A stretch of DNA of 13,063 nucleotides from Bacillota bacterium. Its GTDB lineage: Bacteria; Bacillota_E; RBS10-35; JAJYVN01. Both the position numbers and the translations under genes were made by a program. The notes under the pieces are model-generated. The model saw nothing but the letters and a program-made list of their open reading frames with translations. It made no database searches and was not told the origin of the DNA. The stretch spans positions 1-13,063 of the forward strand of contig JAJZWQ010000090.1 of NCBI GenBank assembly GCA_021846605.1. Reading direction: 5' to 3'. Below, piece after piece: positions 5,511 through 12,690 of this stretch; position 1 is the stretch's first letter, and every line of letters begins with the position of its first letter.

Positions 5511-7469
5511 ATGGCGGTGGCCCTGGTGTTGCCGGACGGTTCGCGACGGGAGGTGGAGCCCGGGACGACGGCCGCCGATGTCGCGGCGGGGATCGGGCGG
5601 CGTCTGGCGGCGGCGGCCGCCGCCGCGCGGGTGGGGGAGCGGGTGGTCGACCTCCACCGGCCGCTGGACGAGGTGGCCGGCACCGGACCGACGCCGTTCG
5701 CCATCCTCACCCCCGCCGATCCACAGGGTCTGGAGGTGCTGCGGCACACCTGCGCCCACGTGCTGGCCCAGGCCGTCCGGCGCCTGTATCCGGGGACGCG
5801 CCTGGCCATCGGCCCGGTGATCGCCGACGGCTTTTACTATGACATGGACGTGCGGAACGCCGCCGGGGCACCCGTCCGCGTGACGGTCGAGGACTTCCCC
5901 GCCATCGAGGGGGAGATGGCGCGCGTCGTCGCCGAGGACTTCCCCGTTCAGCGCGAGCGCTGGGCGCGGGGGGAGGCCCGTGCCCATTTCGAGAAAGACG
6001 GGGAATCCTTCAAGGTCGAGATCATCGACGACCTCCCGGCGGAGGCGGAGATCACCGTGTATCGGCAGGGGGACTTCCATGACCTCTGCCGCGGCCCGCA
6101 CCTGCCGTCGACCGGGCGCATCCCGGCCTTCAAGCTACTGTCTGTGGCCGGGGCGTACTGGCGGGGCGACGAGCGCCGGCCCATGCTGCAGCGGCTGTAT
6201 GGCACGGCGTTTCCGTCCGCCAAGGAACTGGAGCACTACCTCTGGGTGCAGGAGGAGGCCAAAAAGCGCGACCACCGCCGCCTGGGTCCGGAACTGGGGC
6301 TGTTCCTGCTGCGGGACGAGGCCGCCGGCTTCCCGTTCTGGCTGCCCAAGGGCTACGCCATCTGGCGGGCGCTGGAGGACTGGTCGCGGCAACTGCAGGC
6401 GGTGGCGGGCTACCAGGAGGTCAGCACGCCGATCATCATGCGCTCCGAGCTCTGGGAGCGTTCTGGGCACTGGGGCCACTACCAGGAGAACATGTTCACC
6501 CTGGAGCGCGACGAGGAACGCTTCGCGGTCAAGCCGATGAACTGCCCGGCCCACTGCATTGTGTATGGCAGCCAGACCCGCAGCTACCGCGACCTGCCCC
6601 TGCGGCTGGCGGAATACGGGCAACTGGCGCGGTACGAGCGCTCGGGCACCCTCCACGGCCTGTTGCGGGTGCGTTCCCTGCACCAGGACGACGCGCACAT
6701 CTTCGTGACGCCCGACCAGATCCTGGACGAGATCGGTTCGGTGCTGCGGCTGGTGGACATCGTCTACCGCACCCTGGGGATGGCCTACGAGATCCGCCTG
6801 GCCACACGCCCCGAGAGCTTCATCGGCGACCCGGAGGTCTGGGAACGCGCGGAGGCGGACCTGGCCGCGGCCGTGCGCGCCGCCGGCAAGGAGGCCCAGA
6901 TCGCGCCCGGCGACGGGGCCTTCTACGGGCCCAAGCTGGAGTTCCACGTCACCGACGCCCTGGGACGGCGCTGGCAGTGTGCCACGGTGCAGCTGGACTT
7001 CAACTTCCCGGAGCGCTTCGACCTCTGGTACACAGGGGCCGACGGCGAGCGCCACCGGCCGGTGATGATCCACCGGGCGATCTTCGGCACCCTGGAGCGC
7101 TTCATCGGCGTCCTGCTCGAGCACTTCGCCGGGGCCTTCCCGGCCTGGCTGGCGCCGGTGCAGGCCACCGTGCTGCCCATCGCCGACCGCCACCTGCCGG
7201 CGGCCGCGGGCGTGCTGCAGACCCTGCAGGAGGCCGGGTTCCGCGCCGAGATGGACGGGCGGGCCGAGAAGATCGGCTACCGCATCCGCGCGGCCCAGGT
7301 GCAGAAGGTGCCGTACATGCTGATCATGGGGGATCGCGAGCAGGAGGCCGGCACGGTGGCGGTGCGGGAGCGGCACGGGGGAGACCGGGGGACCGTGCCG
7401 GTGGGGGAGTTCGTCTCCCGCCTGCGGAGCGAGGTCGTGGAGCGGCGGCTCGGCACCGAGGCCCCATAG
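5511..7469 (+). CDS. thrS: Threonyl-tRNA synthetase
   Basis: A 652-residue class II synthetase that charges tRNA-Thr. It starts at ATG 5511 behind AGGGAGGTGG (5497-5506); the frame is open upstream, but that is the T-box. Residues 1-65 form the TGS domain. The editing domain (about 70-230) has HTCAH (79-83) and Cys193 in HDLCRGPHLP. The catalytic core (about 260-540) has MNCPAHC with Cys345, GLLRVRSLHQDDAHIF with His396, and MIHRAIFG with His521; these three are the expected zinc ligands that read threonine. The anticodon-binding domain runs from about 545 (WLAPVQATVLPIAD) to the end (PYMLIMGDRE). All hallmarks are intact. HQDD replaces the commoner TQDD before the zinc histidine. The T-box upstream controls it; a tRNA-like gene in the opposite orientation follows 14 nt after the stop. 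Confidence 0.97.
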   Translation: MAVALVLPDGSRREVEPGTTAADVAAGIGRRLAAAAAAARVGERVVDLHRPLDEVAGTGPTPFAILTPADPQGLEVLRHTCAHVLAQAVRRLYPGTRLAIGPVIADGFYYDMDVRNAAGAPVRVTVEDFPAIEGEMARVVAEDFPVQRERWARGEARAHFEKDGESFKVEIIDDLPAEAEITVYRQGDFHDLCRGPHLPSTGRIPAFKLLSVAGAYWRGDERRPMLQRLYGTAFPSAKELEHYLWVQEEAKKRDHRRLGPELGLFLLRDEAAGFPFWLPKGYAIWRALEDWSRQLQAVAGYQEVSTPIIMRSELWERSGHWGHYQENMFTLERDEERFAVKPMNCPAHCIVYGSQTRSYRDLPLRLAEYGQLARYERSGTLHGLLRVRSLHQDDAHIFVTPDQILDEIGSVLRLVDIVYRTLGMAYEIRLATRPESFIGDPEVWERAEADLAAAVRAAGKEAQIAPGDGAFYGPKLEFHVTDALGRRWQCATVQLDFNFPERFDLWYTGADGERHRPVMIHRAIFGTLERFIGVLLEHFAGAFPAWLAPVQATVLPIADRHLPAAAGVLQTLQEAGFRAEMDGRAEKIGYRIRAAQVQKVPYMLIMGDREQEAGTVAVRERHGGDRGTVPVGEFVSRLRSEVVERRLGTEAP

Positions 7470-7483
7470 CCCCATAGCCGGGG

Positions 7484-7554
7484 TGGAGCGGGCGGGCCGA
7501 CTCGAACGGCCCCTCCGGTCTGGTGGACCGGTGCGCTCCCAGCGCCTCGCCCGC
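7484..7554 (-). tRNA. Non-canonical tRNA-Gly-like gene (anticodon loop CCACCAG, ACC)
   Basis: The minus strand folds into a mismatch-free cloverleaf with encoded CCA. The acceptor is GCGGGCG/CGCCCGC (7548-7554 with 7488-7494), then discriminator T (7487) and CCA (7486-7484). The D stem is GCGC/GCGC (7542-7545 with 7533-7536) around only TGGGA. The anticodon stem is CCGGT/ACCGG with loop CCACCAG (7526-7520). The variable region is AGG, and the T arm is GGCCG/CGGCC with a standard TTCGAGT loop. The acceptor end, U73 and C35-C36 match tRNA-Gly identity elements. Deviations are A instead of U8, a five-base D-loop without A14, C instead of the near-universal U33, and A34. These make an ordinary elongator unlikely; it may serve a non-ribosomal role or be a decaying copy. 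A shared reading on the plus strand lacks a T-loop and CCA. Confidence 0.6.
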
Positions 7555-7559
7555 ACACG

Positions 7560-7884
7560 TGAAGAAGGGGTATGCGGCCGCGGTCCGACCGATGCGCCGC
7601 GCCAGCCGTCGCGGAAACCGCGCGGGGAGAGTCCGCATGCACAGGGGCGGCCGTGCTGGGCAGGCGGGACCGTCTTCGCGCACTCCCGCGGGAAGCGGGC
7701 CCCGCCGCAACTCCGCGGAGCCCGCGCCGGCGGGCCTCCGGACGGGCCGCCGCCCGGTGTGTGGCGGTACGGCGCCAACGCCTGCCGTACCACCGGTGGC
7801 GGTCGCCCCGGTCGCCCGGCGGCGAACGCCGTTGGCCGCCCGCGCCCCGGGCGTTCGCGCGCTGCGGCAAGCGGCCTTGCGGTA
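7560..7884. other. Non-coding gap with GC-rich inverted repeats
   Basis: No convincing gene is visible on either strand between the tRNA-like gene and the rpsB promoter. Three pairings stand out. One is an 8-bp long-range stem closing GTATGCGG with CCGCATGC (7570-7577 with 7633-7640, one G-T pair), enclosing a CGCGG-AAA-CCGCG hairpin (7610-7622). The second is GGTACGGC/GCCGTACC (7766-7773 with 7784-7791). The third is GCGAACGCC/GGCGTTCGC (7822-7830 with 7850-7858). None has a T-tract. At this GC content such pairings arise easily, so a structured RNA is possible but unproven. Confidence 0.35.
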
Positions 7885-7893
7885 TGGTATACT
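7885..7893 (+). promoter_or_regulatory. Extended -10 promoter for the rpsB operon
   Basis: TGG followed by TATACT (7888-7893) is an extended -10 element with five of six consensus bases; no good -35 lies at the right distance. It would give an rpsB leader of about 120 nt. Confidence 0.5.
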
Positions 7894-8018
7894 TCGCCGG
7901 TTCGGGCGCGTTGCGCCCTCAACACGCACGTGGGAGGGATCGTCCGGCGTGGTGGCCGCCATGCGGCTGCGCCGGGCGGAGGATCTCCTGCGGAGGCCAA
8001 CCGGGGAGGGATTCCGAG

Positions 8019-8816
8019 TTGTCTGTCGTGTCCATGAAGCAGTTGCTGGAGGCCGGCGTCCATTTCGGGCATCACACGCGCCGCTGGAACCCCAAGATGC
8101 GCCCCTACATTTTCACCGAGCGCAACGACATCTACATCATCGACCTGCAGAAGACCCTGCGCATGATCGAGGACGCGTACCGCTACACGCGTGACCTGAT
8201 GGCCGACCACCCCAACGGCAAGATCCTGTTCGTCGGCACCAAGAAGCAGGCCCAGGACAGCATCGCCGAAGAGGCCGCGCGCTGCTCGATGCCCTACGTG
8301 AACCAGCGCTGGCTGGGCGGCATGCTCACCAACTTCTCCACGATCCGCATGCGCATCGACCGTTTGCAGGAGTTGGAGCAGATGGAGGAGACCGGCATCC
8401 TGGCCCGGTTGCCCAAGAAAGAGGTGGCGCTGCTCCAGGCGGAGCGGGCCAAGCTGGATAAGTATGTCGGCGGGATCCGCACCATGCGCGAGTTGCCCGT
8501 GGCGCTGTGGGTGGTCGACCCGCGCAAGGAGCACATCGCGGTGACCGAGGCCCGCAAGCTCCGGATCCCCATCATCGGCATCGTGGACACCAACTGCGAC
8601 CCCGACGAGATCGACTGCCTGATCCCCGGCAACGACGACGCGATCCGGGCCGTGCGTCTCATCACAGCGCGCATCGCCGACGCCGTGGTGGAGGCCAGGC
8701 AGGGCGAGGAGCTCAGCGAGGCCACCCCGTCGTCCGGGGACGGCGAGGCACCGGTCGCCACCGCCCCCGCGGCCGGGGAGTCGAGGGTGGAGGCGGGAGC
8801 GGAGGCCGGGGCCTAG
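8019..8816 (+). CDS. rpsB: 30S ribosomal protein S2
   Basis: The 265-residue small-subunit protein, recognised by [23 protein letters not shown] (5 onward), [38 protein letters not shown] and the late block [30 protein letters not shown]. The TTG start at 8019 is chosen because GGGGAGGG (8003-8010) sits eight bases upstream and the encoded [12 protein letters not shown] matches the family N-terminus; ATG 8034 would leave out the usual first residues, and the open frame back to 7572 has no S2 similarity. After about residue 230 the chain is an acidic, Ala/Gly/Glu-rich tail, common in S2 of high-GC bacteria. It heads the rpsB-tsf-pyrH-frr-uppS cluster. Confidence 0.97.
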   Translation: MSVVSMKQLLEAGVHFGHHTRRWNPKMRPYIFTERNDIYIIDLQKTLRMIEDAYRYTRDLMADHPNGKILFVGTKKQAQDSIAEEAARCSMPYVNQRWLGGMLTNFSTIRMRIDRLQELEQMEETGILARLPKKEVALLQAERAKLDKYVGGIRTMRELPVALWVVDPRKEHIAVTEARKLRIPIIGIVDTNCDPDEIDCLIPGNDDAIRAVRLITARIADAVVEARQGEELSEATPSSGDGEAPVATAPAAGESRVEAGAEAGA

Positions 8817-8835
8817 GCCCGCGGCGGAGCGGAGC

Positions 8836-8869
8836 GGGCGCGGCCCGGGTAGCTGCCCGGGCCGCGCCC
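8836..8869 (+). other. Strong hairpin between rpsB and tsf
   Basis: A perfect 14-bp stem (GGGCGCGGCCCGGG at 8836-8849 with its complement at 8856-8869) with a six-base TAGCTG loop fills the 90-nt gap. There is no T-tract, so it may be a partial attenuator, an mRNA 3'-end stabiliser or a processing site setting the S2 to EF-Ts ratio. Confidence 0.55.
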
Positions 8870-8906
8870 CTGCACGGAGATCCAGCCAGGTTGGGGGGCG
8901 GACGCT

Positions 8907-9542
8907 GTGGCGGATGCGGTGGAGGCCGGCAGGGTAAAGGAACTGCGCGAAAAGACCGGCGCGGGCATCATGGACTGCAAGCGGGCGCTGCAGGCCTCGG
9001 GCAGCGACCTGGAGGCCGCCGTCAAGTGGCTCCGGGAGAAGGGCCTGGCCTCGGCGGCCAAGAAGGCGGGTCGCGTGACCAGCGAGGGGCAGGTCGTCTC
9101 GTACATCCACCCCGGGGGCCGGGTGGGGGTCCTGCTCGAACTGAACTGCGAAACGGACTTCGTCGCCCGCACCGACGAGTTCCAGGCGCTGGCCCGCGAG
9201 CTGGCGATGCAGGTGGCGGCGGGGAACCCGCGCTGGGTGCGACGGGAGGACGTCCCGGCCGACGTCGTCGCGGCCGAGCGCGAGGTCCTGACCCGGCAGG
9301 CCGCCCAGGAGGGCAAGCCGGAGCGGATCGTCGCCAACATCGTCGAGGGGCGCCTGAAGAAATTCTTCCAGGAAAACTGCTTGATCGACCAGCCGTTCAT
9401 CAAGGACGATTCCAAGACGGTGGAGCAGTTGATCCGGGAAGCCATCGCCCGCCTGGGCGAGAACCTCGTGCTACGGCGCTTCGCCCGCTTCGGCCTGGGC
9501 GAGGCCGAAGGGGCCGCGCTCCCCACGGGGGCGGGACGGTGA
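8907..9542 (+). CDS. tsf: Elongation factor Ts
   Basis: A 211-residue nucleotide-exchange factor for EF-Tu. The N-terminal UBA-like domain contains [19 protein letters not shown] (10-28); the core carries the TDFVAR motif (83-88) that contacts EF-Tu, and the C-terminal part has [16 protein letters not shown]. The length fits the short EF-Ts form with one core subdomain, as in Thermus and many Gram-positive thermophiles, rather than the roughly 280-residue E. coli type. It starts at GTG 8907 after a G-rich site (TTGGGGGG). The end overlaps pyrH by 4 nt (GTGA), implying coupled translation. Confidence 0.97.
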   Translation: MADAVEAGRVKELREKTGAGIMDCKRALQASGSDLEAAVKWLREKGLASAAKKAGRVTSEGQVVSYIHPGGRVGVLLELNCETDFVARTDEFQALARELAMQVAAGNPRWVRREDVPADVVAAEREVLTRQAAQEGKPERIVANIVEGRLKKFFQENCLIDQPFIKDDSKTVEQLIREAIARLGENLVLRRFARFGLGEAEGAALPTGAGR

Positions 9543-10270
9543 GCGCGGCAGCACCCCTGCGCTACCGGCGCGTGGTCGTCAAGCTGAGCGGCGAGGCCCT
9601 GGCCGGCAACGGCACCGGGATCGACCCGCAGGTGGTGGAGCGCGTCTGCGGCGAACTGGCGGCGATCTCGCGCCTGGGCGTGCAGGTGGCGGTGGTGGTG
9701 GGCGCGGGCAACATCTGGCGCGGCGCGGTGGGGGAGGCCCGGGGCATGGACCGGGCCACGGCCGACTACATGGGGATCCTCGCCACGGTCATCAACTCAC
9801 TGGCCCTGCAGGAAGTGCTGGAGCGGCGGTTCAACCTCGCCACGCGGGTGATGTCGGCGATCAGCATGCAGGCCATCGCCGAGCCATACATCCGCCGCCG
9901 GGCCATCCACCACCTGGAGAAGGGCCTGCTCCTGATCTTCGCGGCGGGGACCGGCAACCCGTTCTTCTCGACCGACACCGCGGCGGCGCTGCGCGCGGCG
10001 GAGATCGAAGCCGAGGTGATGTTCAAGGCCACCCGGGAGGAGGGCATCTACGACGCCGACCCGCGGACCCACCCCGATGCCAGGATCCTGCGGCGACTGT
10101 CTTACCTGGAGGTGCTGCAGCGGGGCCTCAGGGTGATGGACGCGACGGCGGTCTCGCTGTGTATGGAGAACCGGATTCCCATCATCGTGTTCGACCTGCG
10201 CAACCCGGGCGCCATCGTGCGCGCGATCAGCGGCGAGGACATCGGCACCCTGGTGGCGGATCCGGACTAG
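9539..10270 (+). CDS. pyrH: UMP kinase
   Basis: A 243-residue amino-acid-kinase-fold enzyme that phosphorylates UMP to UDP in pyrimidine synthesis. Features are [10 protein letters not shown] (12-21) at the phosphate-binding lysine, [11 protein letters not shown] (52-62), [22 protein letters not shown], the nucleotide-binding block [20 protein letters not shown], and [13 protein letters not shown]. The glycine loop reads GAGN where GGGN is usual. It starts at GTG 9539, whose GTGA overlaps the tsf stop codon; the frame upstream is an out-of-frame shadow of tsf and rpsB. It ends 7 nt before frr. Confidence 0.96.
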   Translation: MSAAAPLRYRRVVVKLSGEALAGNGTGIDPQVVERVCGELAAISRLGVQVAVVVGAGNIWRGAVGEARGMDRATADYMGILATVINSLALQEVLERRFNLATRVMSAISMQAIAEPYIRRRAIHHLEKGLLLIFAAGTGNPFFSTDTAAALRAAEIEAEVMFKATREEGIYDADPRTHPDARILRRLSYLEVLQRGLRVMDATAVSLCMENRIPIIVFDLRNPGAIVRAISGEDIGTLVADPD

Positions 10271-10277
10271 CGGGGGG

Positions 10278-10841
10278 ATGCATGTGGTTGGCGACGTGCT
10301 GGCGCAGTCGCGCCAACGGATGGAGAAGAGTCTGGAGGCCCTGCGGCATGACCTGGGAGGGGTGCGGGCCGGACGCGCGAACCCCGCGTTGCTGGACCGC
10401 ATCCGCGTGGACTATTACGGTGCGCTGACCCCCCTGCAGCAACTGGCGGGCATCACCTGTCCGGACGCGCGCACCATCGCGGTGCAACCCTGGGACAAAT
10501 CGGCCGTCTCCGCCGTGGAAAAGGCCATCCTCAAGTCGGACCTCGGGCTGACGCCGCAGGTCGACGGGGGGGTGCTCCGGCTTCCGCTGCCGCAACTCAG
10601 CGCGGAGCGCCGGGCTGAACTGGTTCGGCACGTGCGTAAGCTGGCAGAGGACCAGCGGGTCGTGCTGCGCAACCTGCGCCGCGAGGCCCGGGAACAGCTG
10701 GACCGGCAGGAGAAGGGCGGCGACGCATCCCTGGACGAGGTGAAGCGGGCTGGCGACGAGTTGCAAAAGCTCACGGACCGGTATATGGAACAGGTCGCGG
10801 TGATGCTGGCCGCCAAGGAACAGGAGATCACCGAGGTCTAG
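10278..10841 (+). CDS. frr: Ribosome recycling factor
   Basis: A 187-residue factor that, with EF-G, splits post-termination ribosomes. The family pattern is intact: MEKSLEALRHDLGGVRAGRANPALLDRIRVDYYG near the N-terminus, LTPLQQLAGITCPDARTIAVQPWD, then the coiled-coil helices RRAELVRHVRKLAEDQRVVLRNLRREARE and DELQKLTDRYMEQVAVMLAAKEQEI. The length is standard (about 185). It starts at ATG 10278 right after GGGGGG, 7 nt after pyrH, so it is co-transcribed. Confidence 0.97.
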   Translation: MHVVGDVLAQSRQRMEKSLEALRHDLGGVRAGRANPALLDRIRVDYYGALTPLQQLAGITCPDARTIAVQPWDKSAVSAVEKAILKSDLGLTPQVDGGVLRLPLPQLSAERRAELVRHVRKLAEDQRVVLRNLRREAREQLDRQEKGGDASLDEVKRAGDELQKLTDRYMEQVAVMLAAKEQEITEV

Positions 10842-11108
10842 GTGGGGCGAGGGGGGCGAGGGGTGCTGCCGGATGTGGTGGGCAGGGCCCCAGAGACCGC
10901 GGCGGGGATGCTGCGCGACGCGGGCTGGGCGTACAGTTGCCGCACCACGGGCTGGCGGGGGTGGACGCCGTCGGGGACATCCGCTGCGCGGCGCGTATCC
11001 CGGGTGATTGCCGTGCGGCCGGCCGGACCCCGCGCGGTCGAACTGGTCCTGGCAAACTTCCCCGTGGACCCGGGCGGCCCCGGGGCGCCTGCGGGCGAGG
11101 GCGGGTGA
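10842..11108 (+). CDS. Small PASTA-like domain protein
   Basis: An 88-residue ORF starting at GTG 10842, immediately after the frr stop, with GAGG in the frr tail as ribosome-binding site; GTG 10863 is an alternative. LPDVVGRAPETAAGMLRDAGW (9-29) resembles the first half of a PASTA repeat, and VIAVRPAGPRAVELVLA its closing strand. PASTA domains in Bacillota are usually extracellular parts of PBPs and PrkC kinases, but here there is no signal peptide or membrane helix, so this is a stand-alone, probably cytoplasmic version. It lies between frr and uppS and its stop overlaps the start region of uppS. The tail is low complexity (Gly/Pro/Ala). Function unknown. Confidence 0.6.
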   Translation: MGRGGRGVLPDVVGRAPETAAGMLRDAGWAYSCRTTGWRGWTPSGTSAARRVSRVIAVRPAGPRAVELVLANFPVDPGGPGAPAGEGG

Positions 11109-11113
11109 CGGCG

Positions 11114-11869
11114 ATGCAACTCCCGGCGGACATGGCGGCAGGCGGGGAGTTGCCCCGCCACATCGCCATCATCATGGACGGCAATCGGCGGTGGGCGCAG
11201 CGCCACGGCAAGCCCCCGTTGGCCGGGCACCGCGCCGGCGTGGAGAACGTCCGCATGGCCGTCCGCCTGTGCTCGGACCTCGGGGTCGGCTACCTGACCT
11301 GTTACGCTTTCTCCACCGAGAACTGGAAGCGCAGCGCCACCGAGGTCCAGGGCCTCTGGCGCCTGCTGATCGAGTTCCTCGCCTCCGACCTCCCCGAATT
11401 GATGGCGCGGGGCGTGCGGCTACGGGTCATCGGCGACCGCGCCGGCCTTCCCCTGTTCGTGCGTCAGGCGGTCAACTCCGCCGAGACGGCGACGACCCGC
11501 GGCCGGAGGCTGTCGCTTCTGCTGGCGCTCAACTACGGCTCCCGCCAGGAGATCGCCGGCGCGGCGCGCGCCCTCTGCCGCGAGGTGGCCGAGGGGCGTC
11601 TGCGGCCCGAGGATGTCGACGAGCATGCCCTGGAGACCCACCTCAGCACTGCCGGGATCCCGGACCCGGACCTGGTCATCCGCACCAGCGGGGAGCAGCG
11701 GCTGAGCAACTTCCTGCTCTGGCAGGTGGCATACAGCGAGTTGTGGGTGACGCCCGCCTGCTGGCCAGATTTCACCCGCGACGACTTTCTCGCCGCCCTG
11801 GACGATTACGGCAAGCGGCACCGGCGCTTCGGCGGTTCAGACGCCCAGAGGTCAGGACCCCCCGGCTAA
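11114..11869 (+). CDS. uppS: Undecaprenyl diphosphate synthase, C-terminus altered by transposon end
   Basis: A 251-residue cis-prenyltransferase making the C55 lipid carrier for cell-wall synthesis. Signature blocks are HIAIIMDGNRRWAQRHG (16-32; Asp22 binds Mg-diphosphate), GHRAGVENVR, YLTCYAFSTENWKR, LALNYGSRQEI and PDLVIRTSGEQRLSNFLLWQVAYSELW. ATG 11114 is chosen because GGGTGA (11103-11108) lies five bases upstream and the N-terminus has normal length; GTG 11105 is possible. The family usually ends near RRFGG; here ten further residues (SDAQRSGPPG) follow. The TAA stop (11867-11869) lies in the loop of the transposon palindrome. The enzyme is probably still functional because the added tail lies beyond the conserved core. 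cdsA, the usual next gene, is displaced by insertion debris. Confidence 0.95.
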   Translation: MQLPADMAAGGELPRHIAIIMDGNRRWAQRHGKPPLAGHRAGVENVRMAVRLCSDLGVGYLTCYAFSTENWKRSATEVQGLWRLLIEFLASDLPELMARGVRLRVIGDRAGLPLFVRQAVNSAETATTRGRRLSLLLALNYGSRQEIAGAARALCREVAEGRLRPEDVDEHALETHLSTAGIPDPDLVIRTSGEQRLSNFLLWQVAYSELWVTPACWPDFTRDDFLAALDDYGKRHRRFGGSDAQRSGPPG

Positions 11870-11877
11870 AGCCGGGG
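11860..11877. repeat. Element end palindrome at uppS 3' end
   Basis: CCCCGGC (11860-11866), a TAAA loop and GCCGGGG (11871-11877). It sits at the 3' side of the minus-strand tnpB relic, where IS200/IS605-type elements have their right-end hairpin and the 3' end of the guide-RNA scaffold. It shares the GGCTAAAGCC core with the hairpin at 937-956. Confidence 0.65.
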
Positions 11878-12604
11878 CTTGCGGCCGTGGGATTGCGCCG
11901 CGATAGGCCGCCTGCTTGCGACCCCCCGGTCCCACGTATGGCAAGGCTGGCAAGGTGGTTGGCTCCGATGTTCCTGGCCGCATTCAGGTCCGCATGGAGA
12001 GACAAGCCGCATTGCTGGCAACAGGAGTCGCCCCGACTCGGACGGTTGGCCTTCTGGCGGTGCCCGCACCGACTGCACTTCTGGCTGGTGCAGCGGGGGG
12101 CCACCGTGGCGATGGCCACGCGCGCCAAAGCAGTCTTGTGGCGCGAGAAGCCGAGCAGGCGGGCGAAGGACCACGAGCGCAGGCGTCACCGCTGTCGGTG
12201 GCGTCCCTTCAGGCATGTGCGGATGTCGGTCAGGTCCGCGAAGGCCAGGGTTGTGCCGGGCTCCACGGACTGGACCAGGCGCCTGGACAGCACGTGGTCG
12301 CAGTCCCGGCGGAAACGTTCCTGGCGGCCGGACACCTGGCGCCGGCGCCGCTTGGCCGACCGTGTGCCTCTCGCCTGAAGAGCACGGCGCCGGCGCAACG
12401 AACGGGCCCCGATCTCCCGCGCCGTTGTGGCACGTTGGGCCGCATCGGTCTGGGGGTGGATCTCGACGCCCTGGACGTGGGGCAGGTCCCCGCCCACAGC
12501 GCAGACGCGGTTGAACGAGGCGGTGTACTGCGCGATGATTTCGCGCAGCGCGGCCTCCGCGTCCAGGCCTGCACCCGAAGTCGGAGTGTCAAGTCCATGT
12601 TCAT
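11860..12604 (-). pseudogene. tnpB: Decayed tnpB (IS200/IS605 OrfB), copy 2
   Basis: A minus-strand relic with several lesions. The start ATG (12604 or 12598) encodes MDLTLRLRVQA, then a one-base frameshift is needed to reach IIAQYTASFNRVCAV. About 100 residues, including the whole RuvC-I region, are missing between HPQTD and TAREIGARSLRRRRALQ. The catalytic-Glu motif reads AFADLTDIR, where copy 1 has GEDLTDIR. A TGA at 12186-12188 interrupts it. The remaining frame is then open with RSWSFARLLGF and an intact zinc ribbon CSRCGH-(about 15)-CQQCG-LSLHADLNAARNI. No stop follows inside the element: the frame reads through the end palindrome into antisense uppS to a TGA at 11772. It is close kin of the gene at 1-913, with 74 of 75 bases identical at 12263-12337 versus 178-252. 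It cannot make a nuclease. Confidence 0.85.
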
Positions 12605-12690
12605 CACATCTTCGCGCGGCCGTCTGATACCCCCGGCTTCAGCCGTGGGATTGGCCGCGCGTTCCCTCCCTTGTGAGAACAGACTGTCCA
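12605..12690. repeat. Shared element end between head-to-head tnpB copies
   Basis: This stretch lies between the two divergent tnpB starts. It holds CCCCCGGCTTCAGCCGTGGG (12630-12649), the same imperfect palindrome as at 937-956, and a GTTC...GAAC pair further right. It matches copy 1's upstream end when that is read on the minus strand, so it belongs natively to the rightward copy 3. Confidence 0.6.

Noticed and set aside
7484..7560. A plus-strand tRNA-Thr gene at the tRNA-like locus
   Set aside because: The plus strand lacks a TTC-type T-loop and a CCA end, whereas the minus strand has both.
7620..7655. GGAGAGTCC ... CACAGGG resembles the conserved P4 region of RNase P RNA
   Set aside because: The other conserved blocks, such as the ACAGAA-containing 3' region, are absent before rpsB and the spacing does not fit.
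7572..8018. N-terminal extension of S2 upstream of TTG 8019
   Set aside because: It covers the promoter and inverted repeats, has no S2 similarity, and TTG 8019 has a strong ribosome-binding site with the typical S2 N-terminus.
6135..9110. A 991-codon open frame on the minus strand opposite thrS, the thrS-rpsB gap and rpsB
   Set aside because: It is antisense to well-identified genes, its sequence is low-complexity and family-free, and long antisense frames are expected at this GC content.
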